A DNA stretch of 64,000 nucleotides, taken from NCBI RefSeq assembly GCF_002858675.1, contig NZ_PJZF01000002.1:62001-126000 (forward strand). The letters are read 5' to 3'. Shown piece by piece: positions 1 to 11,703 of this stretch; the first letter of the stretch is position 1, and each line of letters starts with the position of its first letter. Position numbers and translations under genes: made by a program. The notes below the pieces were generated by a model. The model ran no database searches. It was given only the letters and a program-made list of their open reading frames with translations, and had not been told where the DNA came from. This stretch comes from Chimaeribacter californicus (GTDB lineage Bacteria; Pseudomonadota; Gammaproteobacteria; Enterobacterales; Enterobacteriaceae).

Positions 1-374
1 ACGCCCTGCTCCCAGAGTTTGCCGTAGCGCGCCTCCTGCCAGGCCGGCGAATGCTCCGCCCGGAACACCTTCAGGTTCAGGCCGAGCTGCTCGGTCAGCG
101 CGTCGATGAACTGGTAGGTTTCCGGGAACAGGTAGCCGGTATCGGTCAGGATCACCGGGATGTCCGGGCGCTGGCGCGTCACCAGATGCAGGCAGACCGC
201 CGCCTGAATACCGAAACTGGAGGAGAGCACAACCTCCCCCGGCAGGTGCTCCAGCGCCCAGGCCACGCGCTGCTCGGCGCTCAGCGCTTCCAGTTCAGCG
301 TTGGTCTCTGCCAATGCCAGTGCCTGGCCGGATTTCGGCAAGGCGTTCAGTTCTGCCAGATTAAAGTGCGACAT
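1..374 (-). CDS. cysH: Phosphoadenosine phosphosulfate reductase CysH (N-terminal part, runs off the window)
   Basis: CysH reduces PAPS to sulfite with thioredoxin, one step before sulfite reductase in cytoplasmic sulfate assimilation. Only the first 124 codons are present; the 3' end lies beyond base 1. The translation starts [12 protein letters not shown] and carries the family's nucleotide-binding stretch [11 protein letters not shown] followed by [15 protein letters not shown]. The ATG at 374-372 is preceded on the minus strand by a purine-rich AGGAG-like site. It lies 44 bases downstream of cysI, in the usual cysJ-cysI-cysH order. The C-terminal active-site cysteine motif is outside the window and cannot be checked. 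Confidence 0.95.
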   Translation of the reverse strand, partial: MSHFNLAELNALPKSGQALALAETNAELEALSAEQRVAWALEHLPGEVVLSSSFGIQAAVCLHLVTRQRPDIPVILTDTGYLFPETYQFIDALTEQLGLNLKVFRAEHSPAWQEARYGKLWEQG

Positions 375-418
375 CAGTGCTCCTCAGCATACATAGGCGT
401 GGTCGGGAGAGCATGCGC

Positions 419-2134
419 TCACTCCCAGAAATCACGGGCCGGGTCCAGCACCGGGCGGATGATGCCGGTACGGACAGTAAAGTCACCAAAGCCTTCGCCC
501 GGCGTGCGCTCGGTGGCCCAGCGCCCGACCAGTTCATTAATGATCGTCAGGATCTCTTCTGAACTGATGTTCTCGCGGTACATGCGCGGGATACGGGTGC
601 CGGCCAGGTTGCCGCCCAGGTGCAGGTTATAGCGGTTGAGCGCCTTGCCCACCAGCCCGATCTCTGCCAGCAGCGCCCGGCCGCAGCCGTTCGGACAGCC
701 GGTGACGCGCAACACAATGTGCTCATTGCCGACGCCGTGACGGTGCATGATCTCTTCCACCTGCGTGACGAACTCCGGCAGGAAGCGTTCGGCTTCCGCC
801 ATCGCCAGCGGGCAGGTCGGGTAGGAGACGCAGGCCATCGAGTTTTTGCGCTGTTCGCTGAGCTGGTCATCGATCAGCCCATGGTCGCGCGCCAGCGCTT
901 CAATGCGCGCCTTCTCCTGCTCCGGCACACCGGCCACGATCAGGTTCTGGTTGGCGGTGAGGCGGAAATCCCCTTTGTGGATTTTCGCGATCTCGGCCAG
1001 GCCGGTTTTCAGCGGGCGGCCCGGATAGTCAAGGATGCGGCCATTCTCAATAAACAGCGTCAGGTGCCACTGGTTGTCGATGCCTTTCACCCAGCCGATG
1101 CGGTCACCACGGCCGGTGAAGGCATACGGGCGAACCGGCGCGAAAGCGATGCCGGCGCGTTTTTCCACTTCCGCCTTGAAGGTGTCAACGCCGACGCGCT
1201 CCAGGGTGTATTTGGTCTTGGCGTTTTTGCGGTCGGTGCGGTTGCCCCAGTCGCGCTGGGTGGTGACCACTGCTTCCGCCACCGCCAGGGTATTTTCCAG
1301 CGGGATAAAGCCCAGTTCGCTGGCGGTACGCGCATAGGTTTTCTTGTCGCCGTGGGCGATGGAAAGACCGCCGCCTACCAGCACGTTGAAGCCAATCAGT
1401 TTGCCGTTGTCGGCGATCGCCACAAAGTTCAGATCGTTGGCGTGCAAATCGACATCATTCTGCGGCGGGATCACCACCGTGGTTTTGAACTTACGCGGCA
1501 GGTAGGTCGCCCCGAGGATCGGCTCCTCGTCGGTGGTTTCGACCTTCTCCTGATCCAGCCAGACTTCCGCATAGGCACGGGTGCGCGGCAGCAGGTGTTC
1601 GGAGATCTTCTTCGCCCACTGGTACGCTTCCTGATGCAGTTCCGACTCCACCGGGTTAGAGGTGCAGAGCACGTTGCGGTTTACGTCGTTGGCGGTGGCC
1701 AGCGCGTCCAGCCCCAGCTTATTCAGCAGCTGGTGTACCGGCTTCACGTTCGGCTTCAGGATGCCGTGGAACTGGAACGTCTGGCGGTTGGTAATACGGA
1801 TGCTGCCGTAGAGCGTGCTCTCGGCGGCAAATTTGTCGATGCCCAGCCACTGGTCCGGCGTCATGATGCCGCCCGGCAGGCGGCAGCGCAGCATCATCGC
1901 GTGGCGCGGCTCCAGTTTCTGCGCAGCGCGCTCGGCGCGGATGTCGCGGTCATCCTGCTGGTACATGCCGTGGAAACGGATCAGCAGGAAGTTATCGCCG
2001 TTGAAGCCGCCGGTCAGGCCGTCATTCAGATCTTCTTTAATGGTGCCGCGCAGGTAGTTGCTCTCGCGCTTCATGCGCTCGGCATCACTGAGTTTGCCTT
2101 CCACAACCAGAGGGCCGGGGTGTTTATCGCTCAT
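419..2134 (-). CDS. cysI: Sulfite reductase [NADPH] hemoprotein beta-component CysI
   Basis: CysI is the siroheme and 4Fe-4S subunit that performs the six-electron reduction of sulfite to sulfide, with electrons from CysJ. The 571-residue product matches the normal length. The four cluster ligands are visible as Cys435 and Cys441 (CVSYPTC) and Cys480 and Cys484 (TGCPNGCGR); the last of these also bridges to siroheme. The start overlaps the cysJ stop by one base (TAATG), so the two are translationally coupled, fitting their assembly into one flavo-hemoprotein complex. Expression is expected to follow the CysB-controlled cysJ promoter. Confidence 0.97.
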   Translation of the reverse strand: MSDKHPGPLVVEGKLSDAERMKRESNYLRGTIKEDLNDGLTGGFNGDNFLLIRFHGMYQQDDRDIRAERAAQKLEPRHAMMLRCRLPGGIMTPDQWLGIDKFAAESTLYGSIRITNRQTFQFHGILKPNVKPVHQLLNKLGLDALATANDVNRNVLCTSNPVESELHQEAYQWAKKISEHLLPRTRAYAEVWLDQEKVETTDEEPILGATYLPRKFKTTVVIPPQNDVDLHANDLNFVAIADNGKLIGFNVLVGGGLSIAHGDKKTYARTASELGFIPLENTLAVAEAVVTTQRDWGNRTDRKNAKTKYTLERVGVDTFKAEVEKRAGIAFAPVRPYAFTGRGDRIGWVKGIDNQWHLTLFIENGRILDYPGRPLKTGLAEIAKIHKGDFRLTANQNLIVAGVPEQEKARIEALARDHGLIDDQLSEQRKNSMACVSYPTCPLAMAEAERFLPEFVTQVEEIMHRHGVGNEHIVLRVTGCPNGCGRALLAEIGLVGKALNRYNLHLGGNLAGTRIPRMYRENISSEEILTIINELVGRWATERTPGEGFGDFTVRTGIIRPVLDPARDFWE

Positions 2135-3939
2135 TAGTACACATCTCGCTGATAACGGCGCGCAAGGCGCAGCTCACTTAAAAATTCATCGGCTGACTCG
2201 GCGTCCATTGCACCGTGTTCTGCCACCAGTTCCACCAGTGCCCGATCCACATCTTTGGCCATCCGGTTGGCATCACCGCAGACATAAATGTGCGCGCCTT
2301 CCTGGATCCATTGCCATACTTCCGCGCCCTTCTCGCGCAGTTTGTCCTGTACGTAGACTTTATTCGCCTGATCGCGTGACCAGGCCAGATCGATATGGGT
2401 CAGCAGGCCGTCTTTGACATAACGCTGCCACTCCACCTGATAGAGGAAATCCTCGGTGAAGTGCGGGTTGCCGAAGAACAGCCAGTTTTTGCCGCCGGCA
2501 CCGTCATTGTCACGCTGTTGCATAAAGGCACGGAACGGCGCAATGCCGGTACCGGGGCCGATCATGATCACCGGGGCGTCCGGGTCAGCCGGCAGGCGGA
2601 AGTTGTCGTTGTGCTCGATAAATACCCGCACTTCGCCCTCTTCTTCCAGCCGGTCAGCCAGATAGCCCGACGCACCGCCGGTACGCGCGCGGCCGTCAAT
2701 TTCATAACGCACCGCGCCCACGGTGATGTGCACTTCGCCCTCATTCTCCGCCGGGGAGGAGGCGATGGAGTAGAGGCGCGGCGTCAGCGGGCGCAGCAGG
2801 CCGGTCAGTTGCTCGGCGTTCAGCTCCATCGGTGCCTGGCGCACCATGTCAACAATCGGCGTGGTCTGCGCATACTGCTGCAAACGTGCTTTGTCAGTAA
2901 GCAGCTCGGTCAGCTGTTCATTGCGCGCCAGCGCGGCGTAGTTGCTGACGATCACCGGGGTGTTTTGCGTCAGCTCATAATGGTGGATCAGCGCGTCGCG
3001 CAGCGTCAGCGGTTTGCCGTCGAGGGTGATGCTCTCATCGCCCTTCAGCCACAGCAGGCCCAGCAGTTCGTCCACCAGCGCCGGATCGTTGGCGAACCAG
3101 ACGCCCAGCGCATCCCCCGCCTGATAACGCAGGCCGGAATCCCCGAGGTCAATCTCAATGTGGCGCACATCTTTATCTGAGTTGCGGCCGGTAATTTTCT
3201 GGTTCAGCAGCAGCGTGGCGGCCAGCGGCTGCTCTTTGGTGTAAGGGCTGGAGTCCACCTCATTCACCGTGCCGCTCTGGGCAGCCTGCAAGGCGGCGGC
3301 CGGTTGCGCCGGGGCGCGGGCTTTCAGCACTTCCACCACCTGCTTACGCCACTGCTCCGCCTGCGCCTGGTATTCCACATCTGCGTCTACGCGGTCGAGC
3401 AGGCGCTCGCCGCCCAGCTCGGCCAGCTTGCTGTCAAAATCTTTGCCCGCCTGGCAGAAATGCTCATAGGAGGTGTCGCCCAGGCCAAACACTGCAAACG
3501 CGGTGTCAGTGAGTTTGGGGGCTTTTTTGGAGAACAGGAACTTATGCAGCGCCACCGCCTCTTCTGCCGGTTCGCCCTCGCCCTGGGTGGAGGCCACCAT
3601 GACCAGCAGCTTCTCTTGCGCAATCTGCTTGAATTTGTAGTCACCGGCGTTGACCAGGTTCACGGTCAGTTTGGCGGCCAGCAGGTCATCCCGCAGTTGT
3701 TCTGCCAGGCGGCGCGCATTGCCGGTTTGCGATGCCGAAATCAGCGTGATGCTGCTGGCGGCCGGGGCTGCCGGGGCGGCAGGCACGGCAGCGCCCGGTT
3801 GCTGGTTGACCATGCCCCAGAAATAGCCGGAGAGCCAGGCCATCTGGGTCGGTGAGAACTCACCGATTGCGCCTTGCAAGCGTGCCAACTGTTCGGGCGT
3901 GAGCGGGAGCAGCGAGGTAGGGGGTGCCTGAGTCGTCAT
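2134..3939 (-). CDS. cysJ: Sulfite reductase [NADPH] flavoprotein alpha-component CysJ
   Basis: CysJ carries FMN and FAD and passes electrons from NADPH to CysI. The 601-residue protein has an N-terminal flavodoxin-like domain (about 60-200, with [15 protein letters not shown] and [12 protein letters not shown]) and a C-terminal ferredoxin-reductase half with [21 protein letters not shown] and the terminal RYQRDVY seen in enterobacterial CysJ. The frame is open for 44 more codons upstream, but that part is not CysJ-like. The ATG at 3939-3937 gives the usual N-terminus ([13 protein letters not shown]), the family's length, and an AGGA sequence about 11 bases upstream. First gene of the cysJIH operon. 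Confidence 0.96.
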   Translation of the reverse strand: MTTQAPPTSLLPLTPEQLARLQGAIGEFSPTQMAWLSGYFWGMVNQQPGAAVPAAPAAPAASSITLISASQTGNARRLAEQLRDDLLAAKLTVNLVNAGDYKFKQIAQEKLLVMVASTQGEGEPAEEAVALHKFLFSKKAPKLTDTAFAVFGLGDTSYEHFCQAGKDFDSKLAELGGERLLDRVDADVEYQAQAEQWRKQVVEVLKARAPAQPAAALQAAQSGTVNEVDSSPYTKEQPLAATLLLNQKITGRNSDKDVRHIEIDLGDSGLRYQAGDALGVWFANDPALVDELLGLLWLKGDESITLDGKPLTLRDALIHHYELTQNTPVIVSNYAALARNEQLTELLTDKARLQQYAQTTPIVDMVRQAPMELNAEQLTGLLRPLTPRLYSIASSPAENEGEVHITVGAVRYEIDGRARTGGASGYLADRLEEEGEVRVFIEHNDNFRLPADPDAPVIMIGPGTGIAPFRAFMQQRDNDGAGGKNWLFFGNPHFTEDFLYQVEWQRYVKDGLLTHIDLAWSRDQANKVYVQDKLREKGAEVWQWIQEGAHIYVCGDANRMAKDVDRALVELVAEHGAMDAESADEFLSELRLARRYQRDVY

Positions 3940-4329
3940 TGCAATACCGGTTCCTGTACGTAAGCCTGTGTCTGTTTTCGTCGCGTCGGGTGAGACGAGG
4001 AAAAAGAGAGAAAGTAGAGAGTTTGTAAGGTTACCGAGTGCCCTGGCAACCCCTAAATAAGGGATGGACATAACAAATAACTAAAACGCCTAAGCTGATT
4101 TAGTGATGGTTGTTACCGGAAAAAGTGGTAAAAGCGCCTTTTTATACCGTTGAATTGGTTCATGTTTTAGTCATCACCCTGAACTAAGGTGTTGATATGG
4201 CAGCAGACCCTGCCCGAAGAGCGGCTGAAAATTTTTTTTGACGTGCTGCCCTGTAAGATGAGATTTCATGGCGTGGGGAACGGCTTTCCGGTAGTATTCG
4301 CCGGTTTTTAAGGCAATGAGACGGTAGCA
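3940..4329. promoter_or_regulatory. Divergent cysJ / queD intergenic region (390 bp)
   Basis: No gene is supported here. The part nearest cysJ (about 4060-4180) is AT-rich, with several TTAT and ATAA half-sites of the kind found in CysB-activated promoters; I cannot place a single CysB site with confidence. The cysJ mRNA leader would be over 100 nt. On the queD side, 4285-4310 holds a short CCGG/CCGG inverted repeat followed by five T, a possible weak attenuator. CysB control of cysJIH is known for the family; the assignment here is by position only. Confidence 0.5.
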
Positions 4330-4692
4330 ATGGTAACCACGCTGTTTAAAGATTTTCAATTTGAAGCCGCCCACCGGCTTCCGCACGTTCCGGAAGGCCA
4401 TAAATGCGGTCGTCTGCACGGCCACTCCTTTATGGTTCGCCTGGAGATCACCGGTGAAGTCGACCCGTACACCGGCTGGGTGATGGACTTTTCCGAACTC
4501 AAAGCGCTATTCAAGCCGACCTGGGAACGTCTGGATCACTTCTACCTGAACGACATCCCCGGCCTGGAGAACCCGACCAGTGAAGTGCTGGCGAAATGGA
4601 TTTGGGATGAGCTGAAGCCGCAACTGCCGATCCTGAGCGCCGTGCTGGTGAAAGAGACTTGCACCGCAGGCTGCATCTATAAGGGTGAGTAA
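4330..4692 (+). CDS. queD: 6-carboxy-5,6,7,8-tetrahydropterin synthase QueD
   Basis: QueD converts dihydroneopterin triphosphate to 6-carboxytetrahydropterin, the second step of queuosine (tRNA wobble base) synthesis. The 120-residue product is full length. Zinc ligands are visible as His15, His30 and His32 (AAHRLP, RLHGHSF) with the catalytic Cys26 in GHKCGRLH. The next pathway enzyme, queE, lies about 2.4 kb away on the other strand; in E. coli too these two genes flank a variable stretch. The ribosome-binding site in front of the ATG is weak. Confidence 0.96.
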   Translation: MVTTLFKDFQFEAAHRLPHVPEGHKCGRLHGHSFMVRLEITGEVDPYTGWVMDFSELKALFKPTWERLDHFYLNDIPGLENPTSEVLAKWIWDELKPQLPILSAVLVKETCTAGCIYKGE

Positions 4693-4700
4693 CCCTGTCA

Positions 4701-4740
4701 GCATGAACCACCGCCCGGTGGTTCATGCGTTCCGCTTTTT
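4701..4740 (+). terminator. Rho-independent terminator of queD
   Basis: A perfect 12-bp stem (GCATGAACCACC at 4701-4712, its complement at 4717-4728) closes a GCCC loop and is followed within eight bases by a run of five T. It begins eight bases after the queD stop codon. Confidence 0.85.
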
Positions 4741-4758
4741 CTCCCCTGCCCGGCCGCG

Positions 4759-5997
4759 TTATTTCATCGGCACCACCATGATCTCCGCATCATTGATAAA
4801 GCTCTCCAGATAGGCGGAGCGATAAGGTTTTTCCACAATCTCCCCGGTGACCGGGTCCTGCAGGGAAACCTGCGCCTCTGTGCAGCGTTCAAGCACCGAC
4901 TGGTGAACCGCCAGGGTGTAATTGCCGTCAAACAGATAGGGCAGGTTCTTTTTCAGCGGCGAGGTTAATTGCCGGGCGTTGGTTTTATAGTAGTGTTTAT
5001 TAAACCAGGGGCAGTGGCAGAGTGCCCGGGCATTACTTATATAAGTATGCGGATTCAATAACAGCCCCGCTTCCGCTAATTCCTCATGCATCCAGTGATA
5101 GGCGCCGTTGGAGAGGCCGCTCTCTTTTTCCGGATAACCGCCGCCCACATCAGAATGCGCACCGGGGAATAATACCTGCTGTATCCCCTGACGGGCGTCC
5201 CATAATACCGGGGTAAAATCAATCCGCTGTTCGTCGAGTGAAATCGCATGGCGACCCAGTTTCACATTTTTATTCAGGGCAGTATCGGCAAAACGGAATA
5301 AATCGATCCGCCGGTCTTCATCGTCATAGTAGGGAATACCCAGCGAGCCAACGGTGTCCCACACGGCCACCATCTCTATCGGCACAAAAAAGATCATCGA
5401 CTTCGGGTCAACCGGGTCGGAGGCACGGCCCAGCAGCGTCTCTTTAAAGGAAACCAATCTATCCTGCCACGATTTCTCAGCCTTTGCCTTGCGGCGGTAC
5501 TCTGCCCAGACGGTGGTACCCCAGCGGTAGGCTTGCTCCTTATGCGCTTCACTTTCATCAGCCAGGTTCAGTTTCTCCGCATCCAGCAGCCCCTGGGAGG
5601 TGATCATGCCCGCCAGCGCCCGGGCGGTATAGGCACCCCGGCTGAAACCGATGATGAATATCTTGTCGCCGGGGCGATAGTGGCGGCTGATAAAGGTATA
5701 CCCGCGCACAATACGCTGGATGGTACCGCTGCCGAATACCCCCTCGAGACTTCTAATCAGCCTGTTATTGCTGTCGCCGACGCCATGAATATATTTAGCA
5801 ACCTGCTTCACCTGCCCATTTTCAGTAAAGACTTTTTCCTGCTCATCCGGCTGGCGCTGGTTTAATTCCTCCGGTATGCCTTTCAGGCTTTTAAACAGTT
5901 TTAAGACGTTGCTGCATTCAAACTCTTTATCATCGTCGTCATTATTGGCGATCCCATTCCACGTACCGTCCGCACAAAAAACAATGTTTTTGCTCAT
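4759..5997 (-). CDS. DUF2235 family alpha/beta hydrolase (T6SS Tle1-like phospholipase fold)
   Basis: The 412-residue protein belongs to the DUF2235 family, whose characterised members include type VI secretion phospholipase effectors of the Tle1 group. The start is FCADGTWNG; the nucleophile elbow is GFSRG at 117-121 (Ser119). Asp214 (AVWDTVGSLG) and His281 (FPGAHSDVGGGY) complete a plausible catalytic triad. There is no signal peptide or membrane segment, so the product is cytoplasmic unless it is carried by a secretion system. The ATG at 5997 has a GGAG six bases upstream. No VgrG, Hcp, PAAR or immunity gene is adjacent, so an effector role is only a possibility; an orphan lipase or esterase is equally open. 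Confidence 0.85.
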   Translation of the reverse strand: MSKNIVFCADGTWNGIANNDDDDKEFECSNVLKLFKSLKGIPEELNQRQPDEQEKVFTENGQVKQVAKYIHGVGDSNNRLIRSLEGVFGSGTIQRIVRGYTFISRHYRPGDKIFIIGFSRGAYTARALAGMITSQGLLDAEKLNLADESEAHKEQAYRWGTTVWAEYRRKAKAEKSWQDRLVSFKETLLGRASDPVDPKSMIFFVPIEMVAVWDTVGSLGIPYYDDEDRRIDLFRFADTALNKNVKLGRHAISLDEQRIDFTPVLWDARQGIQQVLFPGAHSDVGGGYPEKESGLSNGAYHWMHEELAEAGLLLNPHTYISNARALCHCPWFNKHYYKTNARQLTSPLKKNLPYLFDGNYTLAVHQSVLERCTEAQVSLQDPVTGEIVEKPYRSAYLESFINDAEIMVVPMK

Positions 5998-6328
5998 AAT
6001 AAACTCCGCACAGGGTTCGGGGGGTAGTTATGCCCATCACATACCTGCACAAAAAAAATAGCAAGAGGGCCAAAGGCGGCGTTTATTCATAAGCAAAATA
6101 ACCATTAAGGCGTTAATTTCTTCCGCTCAATAACGCGGTAAACATCAGTGTTTTTTTCGTTAACGGCGGCCAGGGCGGCCTGACGCAGATGATTGATTCT
6201 GTATACATCCGGCAGCGGCAGCACCATAACGGGGCATCTCATCAGGTGTAACGTAGGGAACCGGCCTGCCGCCTGCCCTGCCGGGAAATTATTATGATTT
6301 GTGAAGTGCTTCAAATCAGTCCATAAAA
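5998..6328. other. Intergenic region between the DUF2235 gene and queE
   Basis: About 330 bases without a gene I can defend. The part nearest the hydrolase gene should hold its promoter. A 69-codon open frame at 6105-6314 on the minus strand has no recognisable domain, signal peptide or convincing ribosome-binding site, and I do not call it. Confidence 0.4.
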
Positions 6329-6355
6329 AACCCGCCGGGGCGGGTTCGTTTTATA
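6329..6355 (-). terminator. Terminator downstream of queE
   Basis: AACCCG at 6329-6334 pairs with CGGGTT at 6341-6346. An A-run (6325-6330) on the left supplies a U-tract for minus-strand transcripts coming from queE, which stops at 6382; TTCGTTTTA on the right could also serve the plus strand. Confidence 0.7.
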
Positions 6356-6381
6356 GGTAAAAAGCAGGATAAAAAGCGGGG

Positions 6382-7053
6382 TCAGGCAATATTGAGGTAC
6401 TTATGCGTCTGCATCGACAGCCGCCAGTTGCGGGCGATACAGGTTTCAATACAGAGGCGGGTCGCATCCTCTTTCTGGCTGATCGGTTGCAGCGCCACCA
6501 CACGGTATTTCTCATCGTGCAGGCGGGCCAGCAATGCGTCCAGCGCTTCAATGTCGCGCTCACGCGCCACCGGGTGCTTGATCTCATCGGCGCGTTTCAG
6601 CGCCTGATCCAGCACTTCCATGCCGCCGCGCATGTTCACCTTCGGCGACACCGTGACCCAGGTATTCGGCGAACAGCGAACCTCATGGGTGCCGCTGGTT
6701 TCGATCTGGCAGGTGAAGCCGCTTTTTTCCAACAACAGCGTCAGCGGGCCGAGATCGTGGATGCACGGCTCGCCGCCGGTGATCACGATATGGCGCGCGG
6801 TGTAGCCGTTGCGCTCAATCACCGCCAGCAGATCTTCCGTGGTGGCCGCGCCCCACGCATCGGTCTCTGTGGTCTTGACCAGAATCTCATCCAGCGCGAC
6901 TTCCCGATCGGCCAATTTGTCCCAGGTGTGTTTGGTGTCGCACCAGCTGCACCCTACCGGGCAACCTTGCAGGCGAACAAATATGGCCGGCACGCCGGTA
7001 AAATAGCCTTCCCCTTGCAGGGTCTGGAACATCTCATTAATCGGGTACTGCAT
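6382..7053 (-). CDS. queE: 7-carboxy-7-deazaguanine synthase QueE
   Basis: QueE is the radical SAM enzyme that contracts 6-carboxytetrahydropterin to 7-carboxy-7-deazaguanine, the step after QueD in queuosine synthesis. The 223-residue product has the radical SAM cluster motif as Cys31, Cys35 and Cys38 (CPVGCSWC) and the ITGGEPCIHDL glycine-rich SAM site. It stands alone between the eno terminator and its own terminator. Confidence 0.96.
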   Translation of the reverse strand: MQYPINEMFQTLQGEGYFTGVPAIFVRLQGCPVGCSWCDTKHTWDKLADREVALDEILVKTTETDAWGAATTEDLLAVIERNGYTARHIVITGGEPCIHDLGPLTLLLEKSGFTCQIETSGTHEVRCSPNTWVTVSPKVNMRGGMEVLDQALKRADEIKHPVARERDIEALDALLARLHDEKYRVVALQPISQKEDATRLCIETCIARNWRLSMQTHKYLNIA

Positions 7054-7173
7054 GACATTCTCATTAGTAGTGGTTTTGAAGGGGCGTGATTATGGCAGAT
7101 TACGTTGCTCTGACCAAATATAGCGCAGCCTTTACTGTTTCGGGGCGTTACCGCCCCGGAAAACGCCCATAAA

Positions 7174-7195
7174 AAAACCCGCCGGAGCGGGTTTT
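7174..7195 (-). terminator. Terminator of eno
   Basis: A 9-bp stem (AAAACCCGC at 7174-7182, GCGGGTTTT at 7187-7195) closes a CGGA loop. The flanking A-run becomes the U-tract on the minus strand. It starts 24 bases past the eno stop. Confidence 0.85.
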
Positions 7196-7218
7196 ATCAG
7201 AGGTTTCCGACGCAGTAA

Positions 7219-10245
<3,027 letters not shown>

Positions 10246-10429
10246 TTAGGTTTAAAGACGATGGAAGAACCAGGACGGGAAAGTAGTATACCGGAAGCTT
10301 GGGGATGCCACAATTGATCGTTTTATCGCTCTGGGTGCGGAAAGCGCGTTGCCGAGCCGTTTCCCGCTCCCTTCTCACCCTGTTATACCGCCTGTTACAG
10401 CACTTTTCTTGCCGGTGACGTCAGCCCGG

Positions 10430-10699
10430 TCAGCGCGGTATTGTACTGTTCGCAGGCGTGGGATCCTTGATCGCCGTCAAAGTACAGGTGGCCTGCACGC
10501 TGCCGCCGCTGCGGCTGGTCAGGGTCACCTTATCGCCCTCTTTTTTACCCTGGCACGGTGCCACATTGCGCGTGTTGACGGCCTCACGCACCTGTTGCAC
10601 CACAGAAGGGACAGCCTGCGCACGCGGGCCGGCAAACGCCGCAAAATCCGCGGTCGCCGTTAACGCTATGAGATTGATGAATAATAACTTTCTTAACAT
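10430..10699 (-). CDS. Small exported protein of unknown function between mazG and pyrG
   Basis: An 89-residue product starts with a basic, hydrophobic stretch (MLRKLLFINLIALTATADFA) that looks like a signal peptide, with likely cleavage after AFA or AQA. The mature part of about 60 residues contains two cysteines (APCQG, QATCTL) that could form a disulfide in the periplasm. An AGGTG sits eight bases before the ATG. I do not recognise a named family. It occupies the mazG-pyrG gap, which is shorter in E. coli. A real gene is likely because signal peptide and ribosome-binding site agree, but no function can be given. Confidence 0.6.
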   Translation of the reverse strand: MLRKLLFINLIALTATADFAAFAGPRAQAVPSVVQQVREAVNTRNVAPCQGKKEGDKVTLTSRSGGSVQATCTLTAIKDPTPANSTIPR

Positions 10700-10788
10700 T
10701 CCTGACGCACCTTGTGAGGGAAAAAGGCGGCCAGTCTAGCGCGGCCAAAGGCGGTTGTAAGCCCGCACTTTGGCTGAAAATCACACGC

Positions 10789-11619
10789 TTACGCAGGCTT
10801 CTCCGGGCTCTTCTGCGCCATCTCATCACGCTTCACCTGCTGCCAGGCGGCTTCCATCTGTTCCAGCGTCGCCTGCTCCGGCGTCAGCCCCTGCGCATGG
10901 ATGATGTTTTCCACCGCGCGGAACCGGCGCGCGAACTTGCGGTTAGCCGCCTGCAGGGCGTTTTCCGCCTTATGGCCGAGGTGGCGTGACAAATTGACGG
11001 TAGCAAACAATAAGTCGCCGATCTCCTCACCCAGTTTCTCCTGATCGATAACGGCCTGTTGCGCCTCATGCATCACCTCATCGATCTCCTCATGCACTTT
11101 GTCCAGCACCGGGCCCAGCGTCTCCCAGTCAAAGCCCACGGCGGCACAGCGTTTCTGGATTTTATGCGCCCGCATCAGCGCCGGCAGCGCGTCGGGGATG
11201 TCATCCATCGCGGAATGCAGCGCCTTCTCTGCCCGCTCCTGCGCTTTCAGCCCTTCCCAGCGCGCCGCCGACGGCCCCGGCCGACCGCCATTTTCATCAC
11301 TATTTTTATCAAAGACGTGCGGGTGGCGGCGCGTCAGTTTGTCACTGATGGCGTTGCAGACATCCTCAAAGGTAAACAGCCCCTGTTCGCTGCCCATCTG
11401 GGCATAGAACACCACCTGAAACAGCAGGTCACCCAGTTCATCCCGCAGGTCGCCGTAATCGCGGCGCGCAATCGCATCCAGCACTTCATAGGTCTCTTCC
11501 AGCGTATAGGGCGCGATGGTGTCAAAAGTCTGCTCGCGATCCCAGGGGCAACCCTGTTGCGGGTCGCGCAGGGTTTTCATGATGGCGAGCAGGCGGTCAA
11601 GCGGGGAAAGTTCAGTCAT
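10789..11619 (-). CDS. mazG: Nucleoside triphosphate pyrophosphohydrolase MazG
   Basis: MazG hydrolyses NTPs and dNTPs to monophosphates and pyrophosphate and can modulate ppGpp-linked starvation responses. The 276-residue protein has two tandem MazG folds. The N-terminal one shows GCPWDREQTF, LEETYEVLDAI and ELGDLLFQVVFYAQM; the C-terminal one has EKLGEEIGDLLFATVNLSRH with the EExxD metal-binding pattern. The ATG at 11619 gives MTELSPLDRLL, matching the family's beginning better than the longer frame from 11631. It lies downstream of relA but after a strong hairpin. Confidence 0.95.
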   Translation of the reverse strand: MTELSPLDRLLAIMKTLRDPQQGCPWDREQTFDTIAPYTLEETYEVLDAIARRDYGDLRDELGDLLFQVVFYAQMGSEQGLFTFEDVCNAISDKLTRRHPHVFDKNSDENGGRPGPSAARWEGLKAQERAEKALHSAMDDIPDALPALMRAHKIQKRCAAVGFDWETLGPVLDKVHEEIDEVMHEAQQAVIDQEKLGEEIGDLLFATVNLSRHLGHKAENALQAANRKFARRFRAVENIIHAQGLTPEQATLEQMEAAWQQVKRDEMAQKSPEKPA

Positions 11620-11669
11620 GGTACGTCTCAATGGTAGGCGGAACCGGCACGGTTCCGGGGGAAAAAGCA

Positions 11670-11693
11670 GACGGCCCGGATAACCGGGCCGTC
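11670..11693 (-). terminator. Terminator of relA
   Basis: A perfect 10-bp GC stem (GACGGCCCGG at 11670-11679, its complement at 11684-11693) closes an ATAA loop. On the minus strand it is followed by TGCTTTTTCC. It begins 11 bases after the relA stop and separates relA from mazG transcription. Confidence 0.85.
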
Positions 11694-11703
11694 GTCGCAG
11701 GGA

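Noticed and set aside
4174-4425. 83-codon minus-strand frame overlapping queD
   Set aside because: It runs antisense through the conserved queD start and has no domain.
6105-6314. 69-codon frame on minus between the hydrolase gene and queE
   Set aside because: No signal peptide, domain or ribosome-binding site; base use does not look coding. It could be an immunity candidate for the hydrolase only by position.
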